36,050 nt of DNA from Mariniphaga sp. (GCA_010906965.1 JAAFHB010000024.1:1-36050); one strand, 5' to 3'; numbered from the stretch's first letter, positions 1 to 8,894 are shown. Notes: generated by a model from the sequence alone, not told the origin. Made by a program: numbers and translations.

Positions 1-68
1 AGTTTACTATCTAACTCTTTATCAATATTTTCTGAACTATCTCCTCGCAAATCAATAAAATCATCCAT
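1..68 (-). CDS. Partial CDS, 5' end only, unknown product
   Basis: An open frame begins with ATG at 68 on the minus strand and runs without a stop to the window edge, giving 22 codons that start MDDFIDLRGDSSENIDKELD. The peptide is acidic and hydrophilic, with no signal peptide or membrane segment in this part. It lies 60 bases downstream of the response-regulator gene on the same strand, so the two could be cotranscribed. Too little is visible to assign a family, and a short chance ORF cannot be excluded. Confidence 0.45.
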   Translation of the reverse strand, partial: MDDFIDLRGDSSENIDKELDSK

Positions 69-128
69 ACCTGTAAACTGCTTTAAATATCAAAAGTACG
101 CTTCGAAATTGTGAAATAAATCATTCTT

Positions 129-515
129 TTAAGGCAATAATTTTAAAATTTCACGGAATTTATTGATATCAAAAGGCTTTTCTATAATATCATCCATTCC
201 ACCGTTTACGCACTTTTCCCGGTCATTATTGATCGTGTTGGCTGTAAAAGCAATGATAGGCGTATGTCCAATACTGGTATCTTCGTTTTCGAGTTTGCGA
301 ATTTCCCTGGTTGCTTCAAATCCATCCATTACAGGCATCATAATATCCATCAAAATCAAATCAAACTTCTGATTTTTAAACATTTGTACACCTTCTAAAC
401 CATTGACAGCAACAGTGACAATGTAATGATATCTTGTTAAACTAATTTTCATTAGCCTTTGGTTAAGATCATTATCTTCTACTAAAAGTATTGCCAATTT
501 GTCGTCAAAATTCAT
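129..515 (-). CDS. Single-domain response regulator (CheY-like receiver)
   Basis: The 128-residue protein is a receiver domain with no output domain. The acidic pocket is E13-D14 (LLVEDND), the phosphoacceptor is D57 in DLILMDIMMP, the switch threonine is T91 in AFTAN, and the conserved lysine is K113 in EKPF. The DIMMP.MDG loop and the EDN start resemble receivers found at the C-terminus of hybrid sensor kinases, so this may be a phosphorelay shuttle or a detached hybrid-kinase receiver. No kinase is visible nearby, although the gene continuing past the left edge could be a partner. A minus-strand TAnnTTTG element lies at 541-548, about 26 bases upstream of the start. Family assignment is firm; the pathway is unknown. 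Confidence 0.9.
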   Translation of the reverse strand: MNFDDKLAILLVEDNDLNQRLMKISLTRYHYIVTVAVNGLEGVQMFKNQKFDLILMDIMMPVMDGFEATREIRKLENEDTSIGHTPIIAFTANTINNDREKCVNGGMDDIIEKPFDINKFREILKLLP

Positions 516-540
516 TTGCTAAATCATTTATTTAGAACTT

Positions 541-548
541 CAAATTTA
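541..548 (-). promoter_or_regulatory. Candidate -7 element for the receiver gene
   Basis: On the minus strand this reads TAAATTTG, matching the Bacteroidota TAnnTTTG element. The nearest TTG (572-574) is 23 bases upstream, which is longer than the usual 19-20, so only the -7 half is convincing. It would start transcription about 20 bases before the ATG at 515. Confidence 0.4.
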
Positions 549-784
549 CACAATTTTTAATCTTTAAAATTCAACGTGAGTAAAATAAGTGATTTCGATT
601 CTCAACAATCGTATTATTATTAATAAATGTTTTAAATACTTAAAGAGATGTTTATTTTAATAGTCGGTTCAAAACGTTCAAAAGTTTTTTATTTTTTATT
701 TGGTATTTTGAATCAATCTATTTATTAAATTTTTTTATACAATTATTAACATCTTATTTTATTTAAATTCAATACATTAGAGTT

Positions 785-805
785 ATATCAACGAATGGTT
801 GATAT
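785..805. repeat. Inverted repeat, 8-bp perfect arms
   Basis: ATATCAAC (785-792) and GTTGATAT (798-805) are exact reverse complements separated by GAATG. It lies in the candidate origin gap and could be a protein-binding dyad. It is not followed by a T-tract, so it does not look like a terminator. Confidence 0.6.
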
Positions 806-1084
806 TGATGTTTGTTTTAAATATAGCTTTGGGTTTTACTCTTTTTGATGTGTATTACCCTTTCACTTTTGATGATTATTTGGGGTAAACTATATTAGGG
901 TTTGATTTGATTTTTTATATACAAAAATGAAGTAATGCAATTTTTACTAATTAATAAAATTAAAGAAACTATTTTCAACAGGTAATTAACATCCCTTGTT
1001 AACAAGCGTGAAGTTTGGTCTATTTAAAAATTTATTCACAAAAGTATTTAGTATTTTTAAAAATTGGTTTTAAAATTTGTTGTA

Positions 1085-1525
1085 ATGGAAATTATAGGTT
1101 TGGCTTCTGATCATGCAGGTTACGATCTTAAATGTATTATCAAAGAACATCTTGAAAAGCATGGATTTATTACAAAGGATTATGGATGTGATTCATCTGT
1201 TAGTTGTGATTATCCTGATTATGCACATTTAATTGGTTATGGAATTGAAAATAAAGATATTAATAGAGGTATTGTTTTTTGCGGAAGTGGAAACGGAATA
1301 AATATGACTGTTAACAAGCATCAAGGTGTAAGATCGGCTTTGTGTTGGAATGAAGAGATAGCAGATTTGGCCAGGCACCATAACGATGCAAATGTTTGTT
1401 CATTACCTGCTCGGTTTATTACAGAATCTGAAGCAAAAAAAATTGTGAATGTATTTTTGGATGAAACTTTCGATGGAGGGAGACATGCTACCCGGGTGGA
1501 AAAAATTCCAATATCGCTAAAGTAA
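1085..1525 (+). CDS. rpiB: Ribose-5-phosphate isomerase B (RpiB/LacAB family)
   Basis: This 146-residue enzyme interconverts ribose 5-phosphate and ribulose 5-phosphate in the pentose phosphate pathway. Diagnostic motifs are SDHAG (residues 8-12), the active-site loop CGSGNGI with C66 as the catalytic thiol, and ARHHND around H98-H99. The length matches the family. I place the start at ATG 1085 (MEIIGLASDH); an in-frame TTG at 1064 would add seven residues that are not part of the fold. The gene opens the rightward gene block beside the candidate origin gap. LacA/B or allose-6-phosphate isomerase activity is possible in this family, but the Cys-containing loop and the housekeeping context favour RpiB. 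Confidence 0.93.
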   Translation: MEIIGLASDHAGYDLKCIIKEHLEKHGFITKDYGCDSSVSCDYPDYAHLIGYGIENKDINRGIVFCGSGNGINMTVNKHQGVRSALCWNEEIADLARHHNDANVCSLPARFITESEAKKIVNVFLDETFDGGRHATRVEKIPISLK

Positions 1526-1567
1526 TGATTCAATTTTTTTAAACATTTTACTTTTAATAAATTGATT

Positions 1568-1575
1568 TATTTTTG
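1568..1575 (+). promoter_or_regulatory. Candidate -7 element for hemW operon
   Basis: TATTTTTG matches TAnnTTTG and lies 23 bases before the hemW ATG, which fits a short leader. No good TTG is present at the -33 distance; the upstream stretch is a T-run. It suggests that hemW and following genes can be transcribed separately from rpiB. Confidence 0.45.
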
Positions 1576-1598
1576 CATCTGTTATTTATAAGAATTTA

Positions 1599-2726
1599 AT
1601 GTCTGGAATCTATTTTCATATTCCTTTTTGCAAGCAAAAATGTAGCTATTGTGATTTTTATTCAACGAAAGATTCAAATGGCATTGATGAACTTGTGCGG
1701 TCCGAAATTGAAGAATTGATTTTACGAAGGGATTATCTTAATCATGATTTAGTTGAAACTATTTATTTTGGAGGAGGAACTCCATCATTATTAAATATAT
1801 ATCATATAAGTAATTTATTAAAATGTGTCAGGGAAAATTACAATGTTTCCTCAGACTGTGAGATTACTTTTGAAACGAATCCTGATGATCTTACCGAAGA
1901 TTATTTAAAAGGGTTATTTGATTGTCAAATTAATCGTTTAAGTATTGGTATTCAGAGTTTTAATGATGATGTTTTAAAATATTTAGGACGCAGGCACGAT
2001 AGTCGTAATTTGAATTGTAATATCGAAACTGCAAAATCTGTTGGTTTCGACAATATTTCTGTTGATTTGATTTTTGGCATTCCGGGAATGGAATTGGAAA
2101 CTTACTACGATTCTCTCAACAAGGTCATTCACTTAGATATTCAACATATATCAGCTTACTCATTAACTATAGCTGAAGGAACATTGTTCTATAAGTTAAG
2201 AAAGGAAAATAAATTGAAGGAAATAGACGAGGATGATCTGTTAATACAGTTTAATTCTACTATCGATATCCTTGCAGAGCATGGTTTTAATCATTATGAG
2301 ATAAGTAACTATGCGAAAGAAGGCTATAAATCACGTCATAATTGTTCCTATTGGGAAGATGTTAATTATTTAGGTATTGGACCTTCATCCCATAGTTATA
2401 ATGGTTTTTCAAGACAATGGAATATTAGCAATACGCACAAATATTGTAGTTTGGTTGGAAAAAATGAACCAATTTTTGAGGTTGAGACGCTTACCCGCAA
2501 AGATAAATTTAATGAATATATAATTACTGGTTTAAGAACTTCCAAAGGAGTTTCAGTTAAGTTTGTAAAGGAAAATTTCGAGAGAGAAATAGTGCAACAT
2601 TTTGTCAAGGGAGTGCTTAGCCTATTAAAACAGGAATTGATTCATCCTTATGATGATAGAGTTGTGTTAACCCGAAGAGGTATATTAATTTCGGATTTTA
2701 TTCTTCAACAGCTATATTTTATTTAA
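1599..2726 (+). CDS. hemW: Radical SAM heme chaperone HemW
   Basis: The 375-residue protein belongs to the HemN/HemW radical SAM family. The [4Fe-4S] motif CxxxCxxC is at C11, C15 and C18, preceded by YFHIPF. The residue after the third cysteine is Asp (CDF), as in HemW heme chaperones; coproporphyrinogen dehydrogenase HemN has a further Cys there. GGGTPS near residue 60 is the SAM-contacting glycine motif, and the C-terminal HemN-type domain is present (YEISNYA, then GIGPSSHSY). HemW binds heme and SAM and delivers heme to respiratory enzymes; many genomes misannotate it as an oxygen-independent coproporphyrinogen oxidase. The ATPase gene follows after 16 bases, suggesting cotranscription. 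Confidence 0.93.
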   Translation: MSGIYFHIPFCKQKCSYCDFYSTKDSNGIDELVRSEIEELILRRDYLNHDLVETIYFGGGTPSLLNIYHISNLLKCVRENYNVSSDCEITFETNPDDLTEDYLKGLFDCQINRLSIGIQSFNDDVLKYLGRRHDSRNLNCNIETAKSVGFDNISVDLIFGIPGMELETYYDSLNKVIHLDIQHISAYSLTIAEGTLFYKLRKENKLKEIDEDDLLIQFNSTIDILAEHGFNHYEISNYAKEGYKSRHNCSYWEDVNYLGIGPSSHSYNGFSRQWNISNTHKYCSLVGKNEPIFEVETLTRKDKFNEYIITGLRTSKGVSVKFVKENFEREIVQHFVKGVLSLLKQELIHPYDDRVVLTRRGILISDFILQQLYFI

Positions 2727-2742
2727 TCATATTTAGTACACG

Positions 2743-3153
2743 ATGGATCAAATTCTATTTCAGAAAGAAATATTTATACCTTCTACCAATGAAGGTTTAA
2801 ACAGATGTCTTGATGTAATAGGAGAGCTAAGAGAACAGCTTGATTTAAATTTTGATACAATGTTTTGCTTGCATACAGTGTTAGTTGAAGCTGTTGAAAA
2901 TGCATTTATTCATGGCAATAAAGGTTTCAGGGAATTGGATGTAAGAGTTTTCATTTCAATTAGTTTGATGGAAATTTTTGTGGAAGTTGAAGATCAGGGA
3001 GAGGGATTTGATCTGGATGCAATATCTTCACCTGTTGATCATTTGAATTTAAAAAATGAGGGAGGAAGAGGAATTTTCTTTATAAAAAAGCTTAGTACCG
3101 GTTGTTGTACTGAAGGCAAAGGCAACATAATTCGAATAAAACTTAATAGATAA
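2743..3153 (+). CDS. RsbW/SpoIIAB-like histidine-kinase-type ATPase
   Basis: The 136-residue protein is a minimal GHKL ATPase domain of the anti-sigma/serine kinase type. It has the N-box EAVENAFIHGN (N53), the G1 box EDQGEGFD (D84) and the G2 box GGRGIFF (107-113). No transmembrane segment or histidine phosphotransfer domain is present. RsbW-type proteins phosphorylate anti-sigma antagonists and sequester sigma factors; here no sigma factor or STAS antagonist lies nearby, so the partner is unknown. Its stop overlaps the ybeY start by one base (TAATG), implying translational coupling with an rRNA-processing enzyme. The fold is certain; the role is not. Confidence 0.88.
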   Translation: MDQILFQKEIFIPSTNEGLNRCLDVIGELREQLDLNFDTMFCLHTVLVEAVENAFIHGNKGFRELDVRVFISISLMEIFVEVEDQGEGFDLDAISSPVDHLNLKNEGGRGIFFIKKLSTGCCTEGKGNIIRIKLNR

Positions 3154-3593
3154 TGTCAATATTATATAATGCAGAGGAAGTTAAAAAACCAAAACTTCGG
3201 TATCGGATAGTCTCAACCTGGTTAAAACTAGTTGTGCTTAAATATGGTTTTATTACCGGAGAGTTAAGTTATATTTTTTGTAATGATGAATATTTGAAAT
3301 CGATAAATTCTAAATATTTAAATCATGATTATTATACAGATATTGTGACCTTTGATTATAGAGAGGGTAAAGTTGTATCTGGTGATATGTTTATTAGTGT
3401 TGATCGGGTTATTGAAAATGCCGAATTATTTCAGTGCAACGTTAACGATGAGTTTTTAAGAGTTATTGTTCATGGTCTTTTGCATTTATTAGATTTTAAT
3501 GATAGTAATGATCTTGAGAAATTGATCATGAGAGAAAAGGAAAACGAATGCATTTTTATGTATAATGAAATTTGTAATGAATATATTAAATGA
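3153..3593 (+). CDS. ybeY: Endoribonuclease YbeY (16S rRNA maturation)
   Basis: The 146-residue protein matches UPF0054/YbeY metalloendoribonucleases, which act in 16S rRNA 3'-end maturation and ribosome quality control. The zinc motif is usually HGxLHLxGYDH; here it reads [11 protein letters not shown], with H107 and H111 kept but Asp (D117) at the third His position. The TDIVTFDY segment (63-70) corresponds to the conserved TDVLSFP-like region, and SVDRVIENA (82-90) is also typical. I recall Asp at the third position in other Bacteroidota YbeY proteins, and Asp can bind zinc, so the enzyme is probably active. The start overlaps the preceding stop, and the 3' end overlaps mnmG. Confidence 0.9.
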   Translation: MSILYNAEEVKKPKLRYRIVSTWLKLVVLKYGFITGELSYIFCNDEYLKSINSKYLNHDYYTDIVTFDYREGKVVSGDMFISVDRVIENAELFQCNVNDEFLRVIVHGLLHLLDFNDSNDLEKLIMREKENECIFMYNEICNEYIK

Positions 3594-5460
3594 ATACGAT
3601 ATAGTTGTTGTCGGAGGAGGTCATGCTGGTTGTGAGGCTGCAGCTGTATCGGCAAACTTAGGATCCAAAGTTTTGCTTGTTTCGATGGATTTGAATCGTT
3701 TTGCACAAATGAGTTGTAATCCTGCTGTTGGTGGAATAGCGAAAGGACAAATTGTTCGTGAAATTGATGCCTTGGGCGGAAATATGGGAATTATTACTGA
3801 TTTATCTACGATTCAGTTCAGAATGTTAAACCTCTCGAAAGGACCTGCAATGTGGAGTCCGCGGGCCCAGTGTGATAAAATTAAATTCTCAGCGATTTGG
3901 AAAAGTACGCTTGAGGGCATAAAAAATCTGGATTTTTGGCAGGGAACTGTTGTAAAACTGGTTTTTGATGGTAATTCTGTTTGTGGAGTAGAAACGGAGA
4001 TTGGTGTCGTTTTTAAATGTAAAAGTGTAATATTAACAAATGGAACGTTTTTAAATGGTCTTATGCATTTTGGTTCAGCAAAAGTTTCAGGAGGTAGAAT
4101 TTCCGAACCTTCTTCGCTGGGCATAACTGAACAATTAATCTCAGCAGGTTTTACATCTGGAAGAATGAAAACCGGCACGCCGGTTCGGATTGATAAAAGG
4201 ACCATTGATTTTTCAAAGTTACAAAAGCAGGAGGGTGATGAAGGTGAAAACAAGTTTAGTTTTTTACCTAATACCAAATCTGGTTTGAATCAATTGCCAT
4301 GTTATATTACTTATACAAATGCGAGGGTTCACAAGATTATAAAATCGGGATTTGAAGATTCACCATTGTTTGATGGGACAATCAAAGGACTTGGACCACG
4401 ATACTGTCCGAGTATCGAGACCAAGCTTGTTACTTTTGCGGATAAGGAACAACATCAATTATTTCTTGAACCTGAAGGTGAAGACTCTCTTGAGTATTAC
4501 CTAAATGGTTTCTCATCTTCATTGAATTGGCAGGTTCAAAATGATGCAATTCATTGTATACCTGGTTTGGAAGGGGTCAAAATTTTAAAACCTGGGTACG
4601 CTATTGAATATGATTATTTTGATCCAACACAATTAAATTCCACGCTTGAAACCAAGTTAATTCAAAATTTGTATTTTGCCGGTCAAATTAATGGTACTAC
4701 AGGATATGAGGAGGCGGGTGCGCAGGGTTTAATGGCAGGCATAAATGCGCATCTGAAGATTAATGGGAAAGATGCTTTGATACTTTCACGAAATGAGGCT
4801 TATATTGGCGTATTAATCGACGATTTGGTAACAAAAGGGGTTGATGAACCGTACCGAATGTTTACAAGTAGGGCTGAGTACCGTCTCTTGTTGCGACAAG
4901 ACAATGCCGATGAACGTCTGACGCCGATAGGGTATAAGCTTGGATTAGTTTCAGAAAGTAGACATAAGATTTTTTTGAAAAAAATTGATTCTAGGAATCA
5001 GGTAATTGAGTTTTGCAAAAATTATTCTGTTAAGGCTGATTTATTAAATGATCTTCTTCTTGAAAAAAGTACCGCAGTGTTAGTTCATGGAACCCGTTTA
5101 GAGTCGTTAATTTTGCGTCCGCAACTGTCTATTTTCGATTTTATTACAACAATCCCTAAGCTCGAAAAATTGTACAAAAGTATAGATAGTGAAATTCGAA
5201 AGGAAGTATTGGAGTCATCGGAAATATTAATTAAGTATTCGGGATACATTGACAGGGAAAGTTCGGTTGCTGAAAAGTATCGTCGGTTAGAGGGTATTGT
5301 GATTGACAAAAAGTTTAGTTATCAGGAACTTGTATCGTTATCTACCGAAGCTCGGCAAAAATTGGAAAAAATACAACCAAAAACAATTGGGCAGGCTAGT
5401 CGAATTCCCGGTGTTTCTCCAAGTGACATTAACGTACTTTTGGTGCTTTTAGGTAGATAA
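3577..5460 (+). CDS. mnmG: tRNA uridine-5-carboxymethylaminomethyl modification enzyme MnmG (GidA)
   Basis: This FAD protein works with the GTPase MnmE to modify wobble U34 of tRNAs. The Rossmann FAD motif [13 protein letters not shown] lies at the N-terminus, followed by the conserved [19 protein letters not shown] block. The central [18 protein letters not shown] block and the C-terminal [15 protein letters not shown] helix bundle, used to bind MnmE, are intact. With ATG 3577 the protein is 627 residues; ATG 3565 would add MKFV. Either start overlaps ybeY by 17-29 bases, so translation is likely coupled. MnmG is often found close to the chromosomal origin, which fits the parS site directly after its stop codon. 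Confidence 0.96.
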   Translation: MNILNEYDIVVVGGGHAGCEAAAVSANLGSKVLLVSMDLNRFAQMSCNPAVGGIAKGQIVREIDALGGNMGIITDLSTIQFRMLNLSKGPAMWSPRAQCDKIKFSAIWKSTLEGIKNLDFWQGTVVKLVFDGNSVCGVETEIGVVFKCKSVILTNGTFLNGLMHFGSAKVSGGRISEPSSLGITEQLISAGFTSGRMKTGTPVRIDKRTIDFSKLQKQEGDEGENKFSFLPNTKSGLNQLPCYITYTNARVHKIIKSGFEDSPLFDGTIKGLGPRYCPSIETKLVTFADKEQHQLFLEPEGEDSLEYYLNGFSSSLNWQVQNDAIHCIPGLEGVKILKPGYAIEYDYFDPTQLNSTLETKLIQNLYFAGQINGTTGYEEAGAQGLMAGINAHLKINGKDALILSRNEAYIGVLIDDLVTKGVDEPYRMFTSRAEYRLLLRQDNADERLTPIGYKLGLVSESRHKIFLKKIDSRNQVIEFCKNYSVKADLLNDLLLEKSTAVLVHGTRLESLILRPQLSIFDFITTIPKLEKLYKSIDSEIRKEVLESSEILIKYSGYIDRESSVAEKYRRLEGIVIDKKFSYQELVSLSTEARQKLEKIQPKTIGQASRIPGVSPSDINVLLVLLGR

Positions 5461-5476
5461 TGTTCCACGTGGAACA
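5461..5476. promoter_or_regulatory. parS centromere site (ParB binding)
   Basis: TGTTCCACGTGGAACA is a perfect 16-bp palindrome starting on the base after the mnmG stop codon. It is identical to the parS sequence described for Pseudomonas and differs by one base from the Bacillus subtilis form TGTTCCACGTGAAACA. ParB loads at such sites to drive chromosome segregation and SMC loading. I found no second copy in the window by eye. parS sites cluster near the origin in most bacteria, so this suggests an origin-proximal location. parA and parB are not in this window. Confidence 0.87.
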
Positions 5477-5502
5477 TTTTAAAATTTAATTCTTTATTAT
5501 AA

Positions 5503-6039
5503 ATGACAAAGCAGATCGATCTTAAAACAGTTAAAAATTCTATTCGAAATATCCCTGATTTCCCAAAGCCGGGTATACATTTTAAAGATGTTACTACAGC
5601 GTATCAGGATGGTGCAATATTTAGTTTTATTGGGTCTGAAATTTATGAACATTACAAAAATACAGGAATTACGAAGGTAATTGGTATTGAATCCCGTGGA
5701 TTTATCCTGGGAAGTGTTTTGGCCAATAAATTTAGTGCAGGTTTTATTCCAATTCGCAAACCGGGAAAACTTCCCGCTGAAATTTATTCGCAATCATATG
5801 AATTGGAATATGGATTTGATACGCTTGAAATTCATACGGACGCTTTAAATCCAGATGATATTGTATTAATTCACGATGATTTACTTGCAACTGGAGGAAC
5901 AATAGGCGCTGCCATTAATTTAGTACGAAAATTTGGCATTTCAAAAATCTATGTTAATTTTTTTGTTGAACTCGATTTTTTAAAGGGAATTGATAAAATT
6001 GATCCAACTGTATCAACTTGGTCTATGATCCATTTTTAA
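5503..6039 (+). CDS. apt: Adenine phosphoribosyltransferase
   Basis: The 178-residue type I phosphoribosyltransferase salvages adenine and PRPP to AMP. The N-terminal IPDFPKPGIHFKDVT (17-31) is the APT signature, ESRGF (63-67) contacts adenine, RKPGKLP (85-91) is the flexible loop, and VLIHDDLLATGGT (121-133) is the PRPP-binding motif with the acidic pair D125-D126. Length and motif order are normal. The gene follows mnmG after 42 bases that contain parS, and precedes uvrC by 10 bases, so apt-uvrC are likely cotranscribed. Confidence 0.95.
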   Translation: MTKQIDLKTVKNSIRNIPDFPKPGIHFKDVTTAYQDGAIFSFIGSEIYEHYKNTGITKVIGIESRGFILGSVLANKFSAGFIPIRKPGKLPAEIYSQSYELEYGFDTLEIHTDALNPDDIVLIHDDLLATGGTIGAAINLVRKFGISKIYVNFFVELDFLKGIDKIDPTVSTWSMIHF

Positions 6040-6049
6040 GAATTAGAAG

Positions 6050-7870
6050 ATGGAAAGTGAAGGTTTGTTTTCAAGTAAATTAAAGGAGATTGTTTCGGTT
6101 TTACCTGACTTACCGGGCATATACCAATATTTTAATTCCGAGGGTAAAATTATCTATGTCGGAAAGGCAAAGAATTTAAAAAAGCGGGTTAATTCTTATT
6201 TTTCGAAAGTTCATGAGAATCGCAAAACTGCAATTCTGGTTCGGAAAATAGCCGATATTAAACACATGGTTGTTGATTCGGAGGAAGACGCATTACTTCT
6301 CGAGAATAACCTCATTAAAAAATACCAGCCACGGTATAATGTCTTACTTAAGGATGATAAATCATTTCCCTGGATTTGCGTTAAAAACGAGCCATTTCCG
6401 CGCGTTTTTTTTACACGGAATGTTATCCGGGATGGATCATTGTATTTCGGACCATATACATCAATTCCAATGGTCAGAACCATTCTTGATGTGATAAAAC
6501 GGCTTTATCCTATCCGGAATTGCAGTTTGAATTTATCGAAGGTGAGTATTGAAAAGAGTAAGTATAAAGTTTGTCTCGAATATCAAATTGGTAATTGTAA
6601 AGGGCCTTGCGAAAATTTACAACCTGAAGAGGAGTATCTGGATGGTATATCCCAGATCAAGGAGATTCTTAAAGGAAATTTGTCTACTGTTGTGGCGCAC
6701 TTGAAGGGGAGAATGAATCAATTAGCTCAGGAGTACAAATTTGAAGAGGCCGAAAATTTCAAAAATAAAATCGCAATACTCGAAAATTATAAAAGTAAAT
6801 CTACTATTGTTAGTTCTTCGATCACAAATGTCGATGTATTTTCTTTCGATGAGGATGAATTGTATGGTTATGTAAATTTCTTAAGAGTAGTTGATGGTGC
6901 AATTATCCAGGCGCACACGCTTGAAATAAAGAAAAGATTGGACGAAGCAAAGGAAGAGTTAATGGCATTGGGGATTATCGAAATCAGGCAAAAGTTTTTT
7001 CTTAATTCAAAAGAGATCCTTTTGCCTTTCCCAATTGATATTCAATTGAAAGAAGTAAAAATGATTGTTCCCCAGATTGGCGATAAGCGCAAGTTGCTGG
7101 AGTTATCTGAAAGGAATGTGAAATTTTATAAGCTTGATAAAAACAAGCAGTTATCACTTAAAACACCTCAAAGCCGAACCGACAGGTTGATGGAGCAGAT
7201 TAAAAAGGATTTGCGATTACAGGAATTGCCAACGCGTATTGAATGTTTCGATAACTCAAATATTCAAGGAGCTCAACCAGTAGCTGCATGTGTGGTCTTT
7301 ATAGGAGGTAAACCTGCTAAAAGAGAATACCGCCATTTTAATATAAAAACGGTCGTTGGACCGGATGATTTTGCATCAATGGAGGAAATTATTTTTCGAC
7401 GGTACGACCGTGTGATTAAAGAGGAGGGACCCTTGCCTCAATTGATTGTGGTTGATGGTGGTAAGGGACAACTTAGTTCTGCTATTAGTACGCTTGAAAA
7501 GCTTAATATTAGAGGAAAAGTTGCCGTAATCGGAATTGCAAAGAAGCTGGAAGAGATTATCTACCCTGATGATCCAATTCCGTTATACCTCGATAAGAAC
7601 TCTGAAACATTGCGAGTTCTTCAAAATATTCGGAATGAAGCTCACCGATTTGGAATTACTTTTCATCGCAACAAAAGATCGAAAGAGTTTATTATTAGTG
7701 AACTTTCGCAAATACCTGGTATCGGAGATAAAACAATAGAAATTTTGATGCGTAAATTTAAATCAATCAAACGGTTAAAGGTTGCACCACAGAATGAAAT
7801 CATTGAGGAAATCGGTGTTGCGCGTGCTGTAAAAATTGAGAATTATTTTAAAACCACACGTGAATTGTAA
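6050..7870 (+). CDS. uvrC: Excinuclease ABC subunit C (UvrC)
   Basis: UvrC makes the two incisions around a lesion in nucleotide excision repair, with UvrA and UvrB. The 606-residue protein has the GIY-YIG nuclease at residues 20-100 (GIYQYF then IIYVGKAKNLKKRV), a four-cysteine cluster at C158, C175, C183 and C187 whose 8- and 4-residue spacing matches the known UvrC iron-sulfur site, and a UVR motif at about 216-250. The RNase H-like endonuclease domain follows (ECFDNSNIQG, then VVDGGKGQL), and a C-terminal helix-hairpin-helix region contains IPGIGDKT. All domains appear intact. It ends the rightward block and faces lplA across 43 bases in which I see no strong terminator. Confidence 0.96.
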   Translation: MESEGLFSSKLKEIVSVLPDLPGIYQYFNSEGKIIYVGKAKNLKKRVNSYFSKVHENRKTAILVRKIADIKHMVVDSEEDALLLENNLIKKYQPRYNVLLKDDKSFPWICVKNEPFPRVFFTRNVIRDGSLYFGPYTSIPMVRTILDVIKRLYPIRNCSLNLSKVSIEKSKYKVCLEYQIGNCKGPCENLQPEEEYLDGISQIKEILKGNLSTVVAHLKGRMNQLAQEYKFEEAENFKNKIAILENYKSKSTIVSSSITNVDVFSFDEDELYGYVNFLRVVDGAIIQAHTLEIKKRLDEAKEELMALGIIEIRQKFFLNSKEILLPFPIDIQLKEVKMIVPQIGDKRKLLELSERNVKFYKLDKNKQLSLKTPQSRTDRLMEQIKKDLRLQELPTRIECFDNSNIQGAQPVAACVVFIGGKPAKREYRHFNIKTVVGPDDFASMEEIIFRRYDRVIKEEGPLPQLIVVDGGKGQLSSAISTLEKLNIRGKVAVIGIAKKLEEIIYPDDPIPLYLDKNSETLRVLQNIRNEAHRFGITFHRNKRSKEFIISELSQIPGIGDKTIEILMRKFKSIKRLKVAPQNEIIEEIGVARAVKIENYFKTTREL

Positions 7871-7913
7871 TTAAAATGTCCTGTTACTGGTGAATAGTCG
7901 TTTAAATGATGGA

Positions 7914-8894
7914 TTAGAACAACGAAAAACATAACTCGCGAATATTGATATCTTGTATTGTGTTAATTTCTTGATCATTTTTCATTAAATTTAAAATGGA
8001 ATTATATTCATGTTTTACATTTAATAGGTTGTCTAAAATTTGTTGATAATTAGGGTTTTGTATTATATCAATATTTGTTATCACTCGCTTAATAATTCCT
8101 TTTTCTACTTGCATTTCAAGTGATATTAATAGATTCCCTACAGAAAAGCTATTTTGGAACACATATTTTGGTGAGTAGCCGTAAATCCATTCCCAGGTTT
8201 CAAATTTGCTTTTTGAAATTTCATGAATCAACTCCGTTTCTTGATTCGTTATTTGTTTAATGATTGGATTTTGGTATTTACCAGTTATAATTTGGAAAAG
8301 AATTTGTTTAAATGCTCCAATCGTTTTTGGAGACTCCAGGTAATTCGAAATATTTGTTACTTTGGATCTGACTGATTTAATAGATTTGTCGGTATAATTT
8401 TGTGGTTGATTTTTTAATGCGGCCGAAAGTTTGTTTAAGTCGGTATTGAAAAGGAGAGTGCCGTGCGATAGAACACGGGTCTTAAAAATGTGCATTGCAT
8501 TTCCCGATATTTTTTTGGAATCAACGAGTAAATCGTTTCTGCCTGAAAATGAAGCATCTAACCCCATTTCACGCAAAGCTTCCAGTATTGGCTTCGTGAA
8601 TTTTGTGAAATTTATTTTTTCAAGATTCGCACAGTTGTGTATAAAACTGAAATTTAGATTGTTTAAGTCCTGATAAACAGTACCTCCACCTGATATTCTT
8701 CGTGCCAGTTTGATATTATGCTCAAGTGCATATTGTAGATTTATTTCGGACAATAGATTTTGATGTTTTCCAACTACTATACATGGTTCATTTATATAGA
8801 CTAAAAATATTTCCTCATCGTTATTTTTAAGTAAATATTCCTCGGTGGCTAAATTAAAATATGGATCCGTACTTGTGGAAATGATACAGCGCAT
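7914..8894 (-). CDS. lplA: Lipoate-protein ligase A
   Basis: The 326-residue protein belongs to the BPL/LplA/LipB fold and attaches lipoate to the E2 subunits of 2-oxoacid dehydrogenases or to GcvH. The lipoate/ATP site is RRISGGGTVYQD (65-76) with N78-N81 following, and the catalytic-lysine segment is KKISGNA (K128). A C-terminal accessory domain is present, giving near full E. coli LplA length, so it likely performs both adenylation and transfer. It diverges from nikR, and its own promoter element is at 8931-8938. Octanoyl-specific use is possible and cannot be judged from sequence. Confidence 0.92.
   Translation of the reverse strand: MRCIISTSTDPYFNLATEEYLLKNNDEEIFLVYINEPCIVVGKHQNLLSEINLQYALEHNIKLARRISGGGTVYQDLNNLNFSFIHNCANLEKINFTKFTKPILEALREMGLDASFSGRNDLLVDSKKISGNAMHIFKTRVLSHGTLLFNTDLNKLSAALKNQPQNYTDKSIKSVRSKVTNISNYLESPKTIGAFKQILFQIITGKYQNPIIKQITNQETELIHEISKSKFETWEWIYGYSPKYVFQNSFSVGNLLISLEMQVEKGIIKRVITNIDIIQNPNYQQILDNLLNVKHEYNSILNLMKNDQEINTIQDINIRELCFSLF

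Larger units (their letters stand above)
516..1063. other. AT-rich divergent intergenic gap; candidate oriC
   Basis: No gene is visible in this long gap between divergently transcribed genes. It contains a perfect DnaA-box match TTATTCACA (1032-1040, consensus TTATNCACA) and related 9-mers TTATTAACA (743-751), TAATTAACA (983-991) and TTGTTAACA (996-1004). The last lies in the perfect palindrome CTTGTTAACAAG (995-1006). There is also a dyad ATATCAAC-GAATG-GTTGATAT (785-805) and a direct repeat TTTTGATG (843-850, 867-874). The 600-980 stretch is extremely AT-rich, as expected for an unwinding element. parS lies about 4.4 kb to the right. These features together suggest a replication origin, but AT-rich DNA produces weak boxes by chance and no neighbouring dnaA is visible. 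Confidence 0.35.
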
